Shown: positions 33,543-45,852 of the stretch, one piece after another
Numbering within the stretch: position 1 is the stretch's first letter
How the letters are laid out: each line of letters starts with the position of its first letter
Assembly: GCA_001599915.1 (NCBI GenBank)
Contig: BCIG01000007.1
Coordinates: 682,001-746,000 of the forward strand
Source: Symbiotaphrina buchneri
Lineage: Eukaryota > Ascomycota > Symbiotaphrinales > Symbiotaphrinaceae
DNA length: 64,000 nucleotides
Reading direction: 5' to 3'
Program-made: the position numbers and the translations under genes
Notes under the pieces: model-generated
What the model was told of the DNA's origin: nothing
Seen by the model: only the letters and a program-made list of their open reading frames with translations
The model's database searches: none

Positions 33543-36500
33543 TCAGTAAACACCCACATCCTGCCCGGCCCTTGCCAGAACCTCAAACACCCTCGCCGGG
33601 AGCTTATACCTAATGAGCCCCGCAAAGACCATAAGATCCCTCGCGGTGGCGGTGAGCTGGTCGGCCATCTGGCGGCGGGTGCCGTCGTGCTGGATATCAA
33701 ACGCGGAGCTGCGGAGGGCGTCGCGCTGGCGGCCGCAGCACGTAATCGTCCACATCAGCAAGGGCCCGACGTTGCGTGCTAGCACGGCGGGGAGCGAGGC
33801 GAAGGTTTGGGCGGCGGAGCGGATGTGTGAGATGTTCCCTTTGGCGTCGATGGGCAGGATCGAGAGGGAGTGGATGATCTGTTGGAGGGTGGGAGAGGTG
33901 GTTAGTAGGCTGTCCTAAGGTAGGTGGAGAAGGGAAGGTAGGGAAGGGAGGGAGGAGAGGGGGAATAGAGCGTACATCAAGAGCCTCGGTCCAGCGGCCG
34001 GCTTCGACGGCGGTTTTGGCCTCGGCCATGCGCAGCAGCACGCCGCACGCGTCGCGGTTCTGCGGGCGGATCTTCTGGAAGTACGCCGCGTTGCTGTTGT
34101 ACAGGCCGATCATGTTCTTCGCCAGGACGACGGGGTCGTCGACAGAGGTCAGGCTGAGACTGCTGCCCGGTTCGGCGGGTTCCTGCTGTTGCTGTGGAGA
34201 CTGCGGGCCGCCGGCAAACCGGGGCTTCAAGGGCTGCAGGCGCAGCCGTTCTTGGCCGAGGTCGACGGCGATGGCGTCGGAGAGGGCGCGGTTGATGATC
34301 TGGATGACGTTGTCGTATTCGTCGGCGAGGTGGTAGAGGAGGACTGCGTCGGTGGTGCGGCCATTGTCCTCGGCGATGGCGGCCGCTTGGATGGTGACGG
34401 TTTTGAGGACTTCTTCTTGGTTGGAGAGGTGGATCAGTTTCAGGCGCTGCTCGATGGCTCCCTTGATCCGCTTTCCATCGGCGCGTATGTCGCCCAGTAG
34501 TTTGGCGAACTCGCGTGTCTCCAGGACAAGCTCACGAAGGGCTTCATGACATAGTTCGGACTGTGATTTACCCAGTTGACCGGTGAGGTCGGAATTGAGA
34601 CATATAAGGACCAGGTAGTCTGTGGCAGCCACAGGATTTGCAGCCCGGAAGTCACGCGTATAGTATCCCAACATACGGCCGAAGCTGATCTGTGGTAATT
34701 CTTTGGTGTTGTAGGTGACTATAAATAATGTCAGTTGTACAATCCATGAGGAAGGACGTGTGTGCAACGACTTACGCAGTTCTGAGTCTCCGACGCTGAA
34801 GTCAGACACCCGAAGAAGACCATAGTAGTCCAGAGCAATGGCGAAATGCACCGCAGAAACGTAGTTGAAAGGGTACAGATATGCCACCGCCTGCTCAAAC
34901 ATCCCACCGAGTATTTGCAAGAAGAAGTATGTTCCAAATCCTTCGGTTCCTTTCGAGAAATGCCGCTGTCCAATATCTCTTATGACGTTCCTGACCTCTT
35001 CCAAGCCGAAAGTCTCGCCAGCTGCTTCTTCAACACGGTTGGCTTCCCGAGCCAGATTGAACTGTAACCATATCCAATCTTCCACCCCTTGATTGATGCC
35101 TTCGAGACTACGTTTGCCGAGGTCGCAACGGCCGATGACTTTGTAGCAGGCAAGACGATAAGGGTCTATCGAATGCTCTGGAGCAATCCGCGTTCGCTGG
35201 TTGTACTCTGAGTTTATTCTGTCCTGTAACGTCCGCGGCAATCGTCTGTCCGAGCTGCTTGCGTAGTTGGTGATGTAGGTGACAAAGTTACGATCAATGG
35301 CCCGGAAAGCTGTCGCATTACCCGTAACATACTCTGCGGCCTCCGTGATGTGGCCAGATCGGAGAAGGTAGAACACGAGGGCCCAGCAGTAATCGTCGCC
35401 AATCATCTGGAGATCAGTGTTATCCTGAACAAGGTCCTTCCGGGAAGCACGAAGACGGATGTAGGCGCGGACCCTATTCGCTACTGTAGGGACACCACCG
35501 AACATGGCCTCTCGGGGATTCTTATCGACCAGAGACTCAAGCGTTTGGTAGAATCTGGAAGAGTATTCGGTAAGTATCAACACTCAGAGTCGTGAGACAA
35601 AGATAAACGTACTGGTTCTCCAAATATTTTGTTGAGCCTTCGATTATTCTCTTCCGCATATTGACTGACTCGGCTGAATTTGGATTCTCGCTAAGGTATT
35701 CGGACGCAAATTGGCGTTCCTTGACTGCGTTTGGATCCGACGGTGTCACAGCATCAGCATTCTCGCGAACAATATGCACGCAGGCTCTGTATGCGTCCAC
35801 GATCTGGCTGCGTCCCTATAATTGTGGTCAGCAAGTCCTAAAGATCAACCGGCGACTTTGAAACGTACCTCTCCTCCACTACTCCGTGACTCGACGCTCG
35901 CGAACTCTTGGAAGACAGGATGGACCTTTTCTTGTAACCTAGCCAGGTTCAAGCTCTGTATGGCATCCGAGAACTTGCTTTGCCTGTCCCGTGATAATCG
36001 ATCATCTGTAACAGCAGCGTTCCCATTCGCTCGTTCGGCTGTGTCAGAGAAGAGCTGAGCGGCCCCAGTGGGACCACCAGGAGTTCCTATCACAGACTTC
36101 TGCTTTGACGGTGTACCGAATGCTGTTCGACCAAGCGCACTTCCATTTGTGCTGCCCAGCCCTTTGCCTCGTCGAGTAGACCTGCCGAAGCTGCCTCCAA
36201 GCAAGGGACTACCTGTTCTACCAGGCTGCCCATCTTCCTCCTGTCGAGAGCCTTTTGGCACAAGCCCGAAATGTTCATAGATTCGTTGCCGTTGTGCTTC
36301 CCATTCCATTGTTACGTTCTCCTCTAAGTATTTGTCAAAGTCCCTCGCTGACCGTCGAAGCCCATCCTCTATTAAAGCGAGAGTGGATTGTGATTGAAGG
36401 TTGTTGACGTAGGCTTCAATGTCATTTTCCGCCGGCGCTGGTTGTGCAGAGCCGAGACCGGATACCTGGGCATCCAATTCGTCGAGATCCCGCAGTGTCT

Positions 36501-37267
36501 GCCCAGGCTGAATGCCGGAAGCTGCAAGCAAATAGTGGCTGAAGTGCAATCATCAGAATGAGTATCCAGCTGGGATGACAATAGACTTACGCTCTGCTAT
36601 CAGGAGCTTTTCCTTTCTGCGAAGTGCCCAGCTCCCTAGCCTTCCGCGCAATATCGCCCAGCCCAAGCTGCAAGCTCGGTAGCTCACTGAAGCCCGCTCC
36701 ATTGATCCCATAGTTCCTCTTCCGCCCTCGCTCCAGCAAGCTGTCGAAGTACGCAGGCTGTGAATTGACAGGAGCCGGCGCTGGCGTCTCTTCCTTTTCC
36801 TCTTGAGGTCTCAAGGATCCAAACACGCCCATCTGTGGTAGTGACTGGCCGGGTGCTTGCGAACTCCCTGTATTTCCCAGATTCCCTCCTTGACCGGCCG
36901 CTTGGCCCCCAAGTCCACCACTGAACAGAGACGAGGATTGTGGTTGGGCCGACTGTGGCTGAGAGGGACCTACGTTCCCGAAGAGCGAAGATGTAGCTGG
37001 CTGCGTAGTCGCCGCATTGGACGTATTCTGGTTGCCAAATAGTCCGCCGGTAGATTGTGTGGTTGCAGGATTGGACGAAGCCGTATTACCAAAGAGCCCT
37101 CCTGAAGCATTGTTGGACGTAGCATTCAGACCTCCAAAAGGTGAACTGCCTGTCGACTGCCCTGCCTGAGATGTCGCAGGATTTCCAAATAGGGAACTCC
37201 CACCAGACTGATTTGTGCCTGTATTCCCAAAGAGGGACGACCCAGCTGGCTTGGAGGCCCCAAACAT
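33543..37267 (-). CDS. NIC96: Nuclear pore scaffold protein Nic96
   Basis: Inner-ring nucleoporin (Nup93 in animals) that anchors the Nsp1 channel complex. Six exons: 37267-36591, 36538-35869, 35815-35613, 35554-34776, 34718-33976 and 33878-33543; total 1135 residues. Residues 1-170 form an FG-repeat region (MFGASKPAGSSLFG, then repeated SLFGN, GLFGN and SPFGG). YFDSLLERGRKRNYG (near 175) is the conserved start of the region that in other fungi contacts the Nsp1 complex. From about 470 the alpha-solenoid carries family blocks such as WALVFYLLRSGHITEAAEYV, FNYVSAVHFAIALDYYGLLR, FGRMLGYYTRDFR and, near the end, LIRYKLPARVFEVLARAGQ. One 57-base intron (34775-34719) is in frame and would read through if retained. 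The call is firm. Confidence 0.95.
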
Positions 37268-37624
37268 GTCTGGATATGAGGCTCTGGTGTTGCAGAGCTA
37301 CTGGTGGAGACGCGCCGTCTACCGCGTTTGAGCTGCTTGAAATTTGGACGAAGCTTTGTTGTTGCGACACAATCTGCCCGACTGGTCGTTCTGCGTACCC
37401 GCAGAATTTGCGGAGTCGGCTCTCGCACCCACCTGCTGGCCTGGTTGGTACAAACCCCAACCAGCCAAACTTGCATTGTTATCGTCCAGATAAAAGGATA
37501 GTCTTCATGAAATTGCAGAAAGCACGGGAAAAGATTTGTAATAATGGTACAATCGCTTTTCAATAGTCTATATAATTATTATGTCTAAGGATAATCGTCA
37601 AGTACAACACGCTCTTCGTCTTAA
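37268..37624. other. intergenic, Nic96 promoter
   Basis: Between two minus-strand genes. No feature recognised beyond AT-rich sequence near 37565. Confidence 0.5.
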
Positions 37625-39595
37625 TTAAGCCTTCTTCCATCCACTGACAGCTTCATCGACTTCCCGCCTGTACACCCGCTGCGTCACGCATTGTTCCAAA
37701 AAGACCTTATATTTCACATCCAGCAGCTTCTTCTCATTCACGTCTCCCGAGGGCGTCACGGCTTTGCCAGGCTTGCTCATACGGTCCATGATGGACCAGA
37801 GATCCTCCGTTTTTCCGTTCTTGTCGGCACTTGCGGCCTTGGCTCCCAGCATGGCCGCACCGTGCACCACGGCGGCGTGGACGTACCGAGGAATGAGAAC
37901 GGGCATGTCGCACACGGTGGCCATGAGTTTCATGAGGATCGTGTTCTGGCACTGGCTTCCCGACATGAAGATGGATGTGATCTGGTGACCGGCTTTGTTC
38001 ATGGTCTCGATGATTTGCCTGGTTTGCAGACAGATGAATTCCATCGTCGCGTAGTAGTAGATGGCAAGACCATCAAGACTCTTGTCACTGCTCAGACCGA
38101 TAATGGAGCCGGTCATGCTAGGATCGGCGATAGGTGAGCGGTTCCCAAACAGGTCACCGTAGAAGAAGAAGTGTCTGCCAAGGTATGAAACGGTCGGCGC
38201 TCCATCCTTGTACATCATGTCGGTGAGATGCTGGTTCATGTAGTCGTAGATGTTGACATTGAAACTCTCCGCCAAGGATGTTGCCTGTTGATAGGCTGGA
38301 TGTGTCTCCAGGATGTGCTTCAAGAGCTCTCCAGTAGCGCTTTGTCCGCCTTCTGCCATCCAGTATCCAGGAATCAGGACATCCCGATATGGTCCCCATA
38401 CACCGTTGACAAAGACTGGGTTTGGTGACATGGCAAGATGGCATGTTGAGGTTCCGGCGACAGCTGCCAGTCGGCCGAAAGCCTGCTGCATGTCGTTCTT
38501 CGGAATGTCTCCCGATGCTAGTTCGTGCTCCGATAGATGGACTTTCGCACCGACAGTTCCAATCCATCCAGCGTAAGCATCGATGACACCGCTACCCACA
38601 GCAATACCTTGGACCAAACCCAACTCTTGTGCAGCTTTTTCGCTCAATGAGCCGACCAACTCTCCAGCACTCAGATATTTTCCATTCTGGAACATCAATC
38701 AGCAAACGATTCATCACAAGAAACAGAAAAAGAAAAAAGGCTCACCACCCCGTCGACACCTCCCATCCTCTTGAAATTATCTTCTGTCAAATCTTTCAGT
38801 CCAATCTCCTCCAGGAAGTCTTCTTGCCAGCCCTTGACACTGCCATCTACGCCCACTGGCACGTATCCTTGCTTGCAGACTGTACTGCAGAAGCTTCGAG
38901 ACTCATTGCCTGTAGCCAGATGGGTCAAAGCATCGGCCAAGTCATAGAACTTGCATCTAGCGAAGAGCTCGGGAGGCATGTGATTCTTGAGCCAGAGAAC
39001 CTTTGGGATCTCCATCTCGACGCTCATTGTGCCTCCTACATATCGCAACAGATTGTGTTTTGTAGCATTGATCTTGGCGGCCTCCTCCAATGGCCGGTGG
39101 TCCAGCCATAACACCACGTTCCGCTCGGTGTCGAAGTCGGGGCCGGTCACAGAGACGGGTTCGTCGGTATCATTGGAAAACACTGCCAGCGAACAGGTAG
39201 CATCGAAACCGATGCCCCTCACGCTTACTGGATCGATGTTATGTTGAGTAAGGGCTCTCTGCACGGAGACGCAGATGCATCGCCAGATATCCGTGGTGGA
39301 TTGTTCCTGGATGCTGTTAGGACCAGAACCAAAATGTACAACATCAAGCCACTCTGGGGTAGTTATGCATGGAACGACATACATAGAATCCAGTCTGCGG
39401 CTGCCATAGACCGATGTTCTCGGAGGCCAGGCCCACGATGTCTCCCTTCTCATCAATGATGCAAGCACGAGCGCTTCCGGTCCCGACGTCGATGCCAATA
39501 TAATGCTCGCTGTTGGGATTCAGCTCGTTCCTGGGATCGGTCATCTTGCGGCTGGACTGCCGGTAAGGTGGCTGACGAAAAGGAAGTGAGGCCAT
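37625..39595 (-). CDS. FGGY-family pentulose kinase (ribulokinase-like)
   Basis: ATP-dependent sugar kinase of the FGGY family, closest in type to yeast YDR109C and human FGGY, which phosphorylates D-ribulose. Three exons (39595-39383, 39306-38746, 38686-37625), all phase 0, 611 residues. The ATPase phosphate loop is HYIGIDVGTGSARACIIDEK (about residues 33-52). Then come RGIGFDATCSLAVF, VVLWLDHRPLEEAAKIN, GGTMSVEMEIPKVLWLKNHM, and in the second domain GVIDAYAGWIGTVGAK, AGTSTCHLAMS, WMAEGGQSATGELL and ITSIFMSGSQCQNTILMKLM. The closing IPRYVHAAVVHGAAMLGAKA block is typical. Likely cytosolic sugar-alcohol or ribulose repair metabolism. An alternative start at Met18 is possible. Confidence 0.93.
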
Positions 39596-40476
39596 GATGG
39601 GCAGGAAGCTCCGGGACTCTTATTCCGATGGGGTTGCTTGGATCCCGTCCGTACGGTTCGTCCTGAGCACAATTGTCACGGGAGCGCTTCAGAACAGGTA
39701 TAATTGAGGGGTCTAGACCCGTTTGCGGGCAGTGGCTTGGCTCAAAGAGGAACAGGTGCGGGTGGTGGTGGTTAGGAAGGAGGAGGGCAGATGGGGAAGG
39801 TTCACTTTTCACGCCCTCGGGTTCTCGAAGCTCGGATAGGTAGGGTACGCTGTAGGAGTAGAGCGGGGTAGGGCAGAAGCAGTCAAGTCAGGTCGGGAGC
39901 TCAGCTGTTAAGGTTTTCACGCGGAGTTTTAGGAGCAAGTGCGCGGCACAGAATAATGGATGGAGGAGAGGACCGTGAGAAAGGGGCCAAGCTTGCGATC
40001 GGCCCCGTTGATCGATTCCTTGTCTGCCACCCCGTGGGAGCTTTTGGTGGGCCCCAAGCATAGGAAAAGAGGGGCACACGATACCTGAAAAGGTTCAAAG
40101 GGTTCATCCTTACCTTAGCTTCTAGCGGTGATAGAACCCGGAGACGGTGTACACTGTGCAGTGTGCGCAACGCCCAAAGCCACATTATTGACCGGAACTA
40201 TCTGTACCAACTCCTCCAAAGAAAACAGTATCAATTAATCGTAGTAATATTGCTACAGTACGTAGAATACCGTCAAATAATTGGCTTTTGCATCGAAGAG
40301 CCCTATGGCCGTTCTGGTGCTGAAGTCGTAACTGTTCCGAGGGAAACTCTACCGAGAAATTCTCTCGCCAGACTTTCCACGGCCAGATCAGGTCTCATCA
40401 TCCTCCTAGCTCACGACAACTCCTCCCAAGCTGCAGTTTACGAGGACTACGACAACACAACCACAACAACGGTACA
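39596..40476. other. divergent promoter region
   Basis: About 880 bases between the FGGY kinase (minus) and the EMC10-like gene (plus). No feature recognised. Confidence 0.5.
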
Positions 40477-41212
40477 ATGTGGCTCTCCCTCCTACCTCCG
40501 CTCATCCTACTCAATGGCCTCGCCCGCGCCGCCCTCGACGCCTCCGAGCTAAGCAGCACCGCAACGCTATACGCCTGGCCACTCTCCGCCTCCACGCCCA
40601 CGCCGCTCGCAACGCTCTCCTACAGCCCCACGAGCCTCAAATCCGACATCCTCTCCTACTCCCCTCCATCTTTCCCAGAAGCCGAGTCCGAGGAACTGGT
40701 GCGCATAGGCGTCTACGACCCGACAACAGGCGCTTGGGACGGCGTCGTGACCAGCGCCGAGAGCTTCGATCCCAAGTACCAGGCGCTGGTGACGCTGTAC
40801 GTGACGCCCGGCGCGGAAGAGGGCGCGCAGGCGCTCCATGTGGATTTTGCGGCGGGGCTGAAAGAGCCTCTGACGAAGCGGAAGGGGAAGGCTAAGAAGA
40901 CGCCGAAGAAGACGAAGGCGAAAGCAAGCAAAGCGAAAGTTGAAGTGGTGGAGGAGGAGTCGGCGACGGGATTGAAGGCTCAGGTTGTGAAGGTGCAGCA
41001 GGGCCCGAAGCCGGTGCTGAATAGGCCTGTGGTGCTGAGTCCGGAGGGGCGGCTGCCGGAGCAGGAGGTGGAGAAGACTTTCTTGCAGAAGTAAGTGTCT
41101 TAATCCTGGTCGCCTAAGACGATCGTATAATGCTAACAACCTGCTCGACAGATACTGGTGGATCTTATTGGGAGCTACTGTACTACTTATGTCCGGAGGT
41201 GGAAAGGAATAG
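40477..41212 (+). CDS. EMC10: ER membrane protein complex subunit 10-like
   Basis: Likely fungal EMC10, a lumenal/type I subunit of the ER membrane protein insertase. Two exons, 40477-41090 and 41152-41212, give 224 residues. A signal peptide opens it (MWLSLLPPLILLNGLARA), followed by a beta-rich lumenal part (SSTATLYAWPLSASTPTPLA, LVRIGVYDPTTGAWDGV). A Lys-rich stretch (KRKGKAKKTPKKTKAKASKA) lies near residues 135-155. The end is the strongest link to EMC10: GPKPVLNRPVVLSPEGRLPE, then EKTFLQK and, across the intron, YWWILLGATVLLMSGGGKE, matching the single C-terminal helix and Gly-rich end of animal EMC10. Orthology is inferred from architecture and this C-terminal motif. Confidence 0.77.
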
Positions 41213-41439
41213 ACCAGCGCAGATTTATGGAAGTCCATTGCTCATTCATGAGTTGGCCATGGACCAAACCCGCCCAAGTTGCCTAATGCAACTCCGTGGT
41301 CTCATTTGCTATGCCCTTGCCATAGCCGTTCCGCTCAAACGCCAATGTGCCTGGTTGACCCTCCCGTCCTCCTCGTTAATTGCAAAACCTATGTCCCATT
41401 GCTGGAAGATCTCTCTTTACATGCTAGTAGCGCAGAGAG

Positions 41440-43343
41440 CTATCCGACTGCTTCTCCGTTGTGACGCAGGTAATATTCGTGCCACTCGACCCTCTTCCCA
41501 GTCCCAGATTGACCGATATGCCAGCGTTTCATCCCAACATCCGTGACAGCGAATAGGGTGTTGTCTCGGTACCATCCCAGATGATGAACCACGGCGTCAC
41601 ATGCCAGGCGAACGGACCTTAACAATGACTTTTGGTTGGGAAACTCATGAGGCCTCAGAGGCCAAGTGTATGACTCAGGATTGGAGATCAACTTGTCTGG
41701 CTCCAATCCCCAAACGCGCACTTCCTTCCAATAAGTCGCTGCAATCCGTGTCCCACTTGCCGTGATTGCCATGATGATGCCCAGTGTGCTTGTGTCCAAC
41801 TGCCGCGGCCAACCATCAAGCTCGGCGAGCACAGTCCAATCGAGGAGCCGGGGGTCATAGTCAGTGTCCGTTCTGCAACCGCATTCTGCTCGGTCCATCT
41901 CTGTCTCGCTCAAAGCAATATAAACGGGTGAGCCCCATTCTGGATCCGCTTGCATTGCAATCGACAGGAATTTTTTGATACAGGACCTTGCGCCTGTGGA
42001 GTCTCTGTGAGACTCATGAGTCGTGTAGAACGGTTTACTTGTCTTTATCAGTGTATGTGCGTCCCCTGAAAACCACTGCGTCGATAACGGCTTGGGGAGA
42101 AGCGTGGGAATAAAGGAAGTCTGTCGTCTGGGGATATAGTCGGTATGCCACTTGGGCGCCACTTGCCCACAGTCGTACATTGACAGAGATTGTGTCCTCG
42201 CCGAGTACGCCATGCGATGGATAGGTCCTCCTTCCCCGTCGAAAATCCACTTGGGGCCGTCAATTGGTACCGGCACCCCATAGTCGCTGATGGGGCGATT
42301 GTACCGATCGGATCCTAGAAGAATATTAGAAATTACTCCAGAGATAGGCGATGCTACTTGCTGCGTTTTCCCCCATCACCCTTTTTGAACGAATACCAGT
42401 GGACCTCGGTATTGGAAAGCCTTTCGCTAGATGCCCAGGCGATGGCAGCAGACCGATCAGGGCCAAGTGCAAACGCTGTGGCCTCACACCCAGGGGGATG
42501 ACTGATATCTATTACATATGCAATCTTATTCTTGATTGAGACGGACCTGCTGCAGTATATGTCGGGAACAATCATCAACTTGAGCGTCGTTTCTGCGTGT
42601 GACCTGAGCTGTGATGCAAAAGGACCAGGGGCAATCACTGGAGGTTTCAGTCGATACAGAATTCCACATAGACAGTTCTGTCCAAGTGCAACACTAACAA
42701 CTTCGACATTCATCCAGTCTTCGGGAGAACAGAAGGCTGGTTGTAACCTGGCGACAAGGTACCACTGCTTGTCGTTCATCACGTAGATGGAGACCTCCGG
42801 GGATTGTGTTGGGACAAATACAAGCAAGCTGCCTGTTTTGCGCGACTTATACGTGTTGACGTCTGGTATGATTGTATCGTTGTCGAAAAAGCTCCGTCTC
42901 GGACAAATACGCACGTCCGTGTGCGCCCATATACCGATATCAACCTTCATCGAGATGCCGCATAAGTACGTCTGCGCAGCGCGGAGAAATGTTTGGATGA
43001 TATGGTTGAGATCTGTCTCTTCATCAAAATGGTATACACCAGGAAGTTTGGACAGGATCTCCAGCAGAACTCTTCTTGACCCTAACCCGAGTCGGCGCAG
43101 AGCGCCGCTGCTTTGGACAGCTATGACGAACTCATCAGGCTCCATATGCATCAAGCATAGCCGTAAAAGTTCAGCAGGCAAGATCTTGGACCGGCAGCCA
43201 CTCTGTAGGTCAATGTTGCTCCTCCTTGTCACACACCTCCCGTGAGGCCCAATGGGAGACTGGGCCATACGTTGTGGCTCCGCAAAGGTGCACTCCGCAG
43301 CGGTTAAAGGCTTGCCTTTAGTCTGGTTGCTGTTACACGCCAT
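41440..43343 (-). CDS. F-box-like protein, otherwise unknown
   Basis: Two exons, 43343-42380 and 42314-41440, give 612 residues; the start is the first ATG (MACNSNQTKGKPL). An F-box-like helix set lies near residues 50-110: SKILPAELLRLCLMHMEPDE, then FVIAVQSSGALRRLGLGSRR. The remainder has repeated strand-like segments with aromatic endings (SPEVSIYVMNDKQWYLVARL, STLGIIMAITASGTRIAATY, WKEVRVWGLEPDKL, NTLFAVTDVGMKRWHIGQS), suggestive of a beta-propeller, but no clear WD motif. The only donor that keeps the frame is GTGATG, a weak site; a stronger-looking GTAGCA nearby leads to a stop. The gene is probably real. The fold and any role as a ubiquitin-ligase adaptor are inference. Confidence 0.62.
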
Positions 43344-44129
43344 TATCGACAAAGAGAGTTATGAATCCAGCTAAAGACCTTCGCAGATGAGACTATCGAG
43401 ACGGAAATCGCCTAGTCGACACGGAAGTTCAAATGAGACATAACGTTAACAAAAGCTCGTGAGAGTAACGTTGCCGAAGAAGGTGCATTGGCTAGAATTG
43501 TGGGAAGTATGATGTTTTCATGAAGAAGTACGGTTAAGGAAATTCGCAGATTGCTTCAGAAGGCTGAAACTCGAGCCTTTGGACGGCACCTGCCGCTGTT
43601 CATGTTCGGACAGAAAGAGAGCCTAAGTTACAATACAGGATCGATCAGAGAGAAAATCGCTTTTCATGCAGCAGCAACGAACCTTGGAAGCTCTCTAGTT
43701 TAGAGAGTGAATGGTAAAGGCCTGAAACTTGGAGACGGTCCATTTATAAGGTATCGAAGCGGTCAAGGAGGTTGGTTGCGGATTGCGCCATCTCGTTCGC
43801 CGTACATATGCTTTATCGACCAGGCTGAACGGCGAGACGGCATTGTTCGCAGTATGCAGCTTTCCGGTTACAGTGTGCAGATTTTCAACATTTTTTATTT
43901 TCACTCGATTGCCTTTAGGTTTTGGGAAGGGGTTGTTATATGGACTGCATGAATACACAAGCTGCGGACATACGTTTACTCCGCACATAGCTGGATTTTA
44001 GAAGCCTGGGACATCCGTGAGCAAAATGAGAAACATGTCACTGCTTTCAAAATATTCTTCGCAGACTCTTGACCATCTGAGCTCAATAAGCGTACCCTTA
44101 GCAATCGTACCATGAGCCCTGAGCCCTCC
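43344..44129. other. intergenic, nothing supported
   Basis: Short open frames only. Upstream flank of the F-box-like gene and 3' flank of the dehydrogenase. Confidence 0.5.
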
Positions 44130-45448
44130 CTAAGTGAAGAATTTGAGAATTGCCCATTCATAAAGTGGTTCTGGCACGAAGTCCCTGACCATCTGAGCTA
44201 AAAGGGCATCCCAGCCCACGGTGTAGACATTCTGCATCCAGGCCTCCGTCTAACAAGGTCAGCAGGGATCCTCGCCGCAGTTCTCACCTTGCTTGTACGT
44301 ACCAAAGCATCTCGCACTGTTTTAGCCACATGTTCAGGCGGCGTTCCCAACGCGGTCGCCACGGCCGAAAACGCTTTCCATTTCCTCATCATCCTTTCAT
44401 AATGTTCGATATTCTTATGGTCGACGTCCTTCCCTGATTGCATGACGTTCCCTAGCGAGTCAAAGCCTATGGCGGTCTCCGTGTTGTTGTACTTATGCAT
44501 AGACGACGAGATCTTCGGCCCGATTCCTTCAGTGCCAACAAATCCAGGTCGTACAACAGCCATGCGGATGCCATATGGTTCGGTGGTTTCAAAACTCCAC
44601 GCCCGGGTGAGATTGTCTATGGCAGCTTTGACACAGTTGTACACCGTCCAACCAGGAACCGCACAATAGCCGCCGTAAGAACCAATGTTGATGACCCTAC
44701 CATGGTGACGCTTCAGAAGGGGTAAGAAGGCCCTTATAACATCAAGGTATGCCATGAGATCGAGGTTGACCATACGCTGATGAGATGTCAGGGACTTCAG
44801 TTGGATAAATACTGTACAATAACATGCTTACTTCAATATCCTCTTTGGAGGTAAGTTCCAATGGTGAGATCATGCAAAACCCAGCATTGTTGATGATGCT
44901 AACGAATGGCTTTGAGGCGTTGGATTGGTCAAATTCACTGATTCGGTCCACACAGGCTTGTATATTGTCAGGTTTTAGGACATCGCAAGTTAGAGGGTGC
45001 AAAGACCCTCCCTTAGAACCAGGATTCGCTTTGTAGAGCTCTAGCAGTGCTGGCCCGTGTTCGCGTTTACTAGCAATCCTGTCAGTTCTGTTCTGCATCC
45101 TGAAGATTTTTGGTTGTCGGGTTCGTACAGAACACCAGCGTATACAGTATAGCCGCTCCTCGCCAGCAACAAAGCAGTAGCCTTTCCAATTCCTTCACCA
45201 GCCCCGGTCACAAATATAGTCGGATTGTATCCTGGCCGGGGCCGGGTATGGTAGGACGGGGGCACTCCTCGTAGAAAGATATATAGAAAGCCATAGAGGG
45301 GGTAGTTGACACAGAAGGAAAAGTGAGCATAGATGCGATTGAGGATGTAGAAAATGTGAGAGATGCTCGTGAGGAACGCGGTTAGATGTTCCTTAGGCGG
45401 TTCTCCTCTCATCAGAGGTTCAGCCACACCGTTGGATTCACCCGCCAT
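44130..45448 (-). CDS. Short-chain dehydrogenase/reductase with interrupted frame
   Basis: Membrane-anchored SDR oxidoreductase of the retinol/11-beta-hydroxysteroid dehydrogenase type. Exons: 45448-45129, 45099-44832, 44776-44288 and 44249-44130, about 398 residues. An N-terminal hydrophobic stretch (residues 25-60) precedes the Rossmann motif TGAGEGIGKATALLLARSGY (81-100). Then come SIINNAGFCMISPLELTSKE, VINIGSYGGYCAVPGW, the catalytic YNCVK (Y-x3-K) and AVVRPGFVGTEGIGP. The last exon (TEAWMQNVYTVGWDALLAQM) gives a family-like end. Between exons 1 and 2 the frame shifts: either an extremely short 29-base intron (45128-45100, GTACGA...TTCAG) or a small indel. All other residues look functional. 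Substrate unknown. Confidence 0.82.
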
Positions 45449-45852
45449 TGGACCGCCTTAGATCGAGGTTCCAGATGGCCGATCAGGGGTAAATCTTTGC
45501 TGTATTAATATCCTATGTAAGGTATCGCCCTGACACTGGATTTATCGAATGTCTGATCGACTACGACGTAGAGGTAAGTTACCTTAGGCGATGTGCGTGC
45601 CATGCCTCATCCTCTGTTGACTATGTTCCTTAGCGCGCGTCATCGTGCCCTCATAACCTTTGCATGTGAAAGGGTACGGGAGTTTTTCCAGATGCGGTTA
45701 GTCTGTGTGCCACCCCTAGCTCCGGGGCACGCGATCCTGTGTTCTTGCTGCTATCAGCTGCTGTGATGCTCCAGTAGTTGAGGACAGGCCGAGTCAAAGA
45801 GCCGCTCAGAAGCTCGATGAGAACGGTAAGGTAGGCAGCGGCTTCAATAAAT
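45449..45852. other. intergenic, nothing supported
   Basis: Contains several CCTTAG/TAAGGTA words (near 45512, 45577 and 45830) but no gene. Confidence 0.5.

Noticed and set aside
34719-34775. In-frame 57-base stretch of Nic96 read as coding
   Set aside because: It has GTAAGT and TAG borders and breaks a conserved helix; removing it gives LTYNTKELPQISFGRML, as the family expects.
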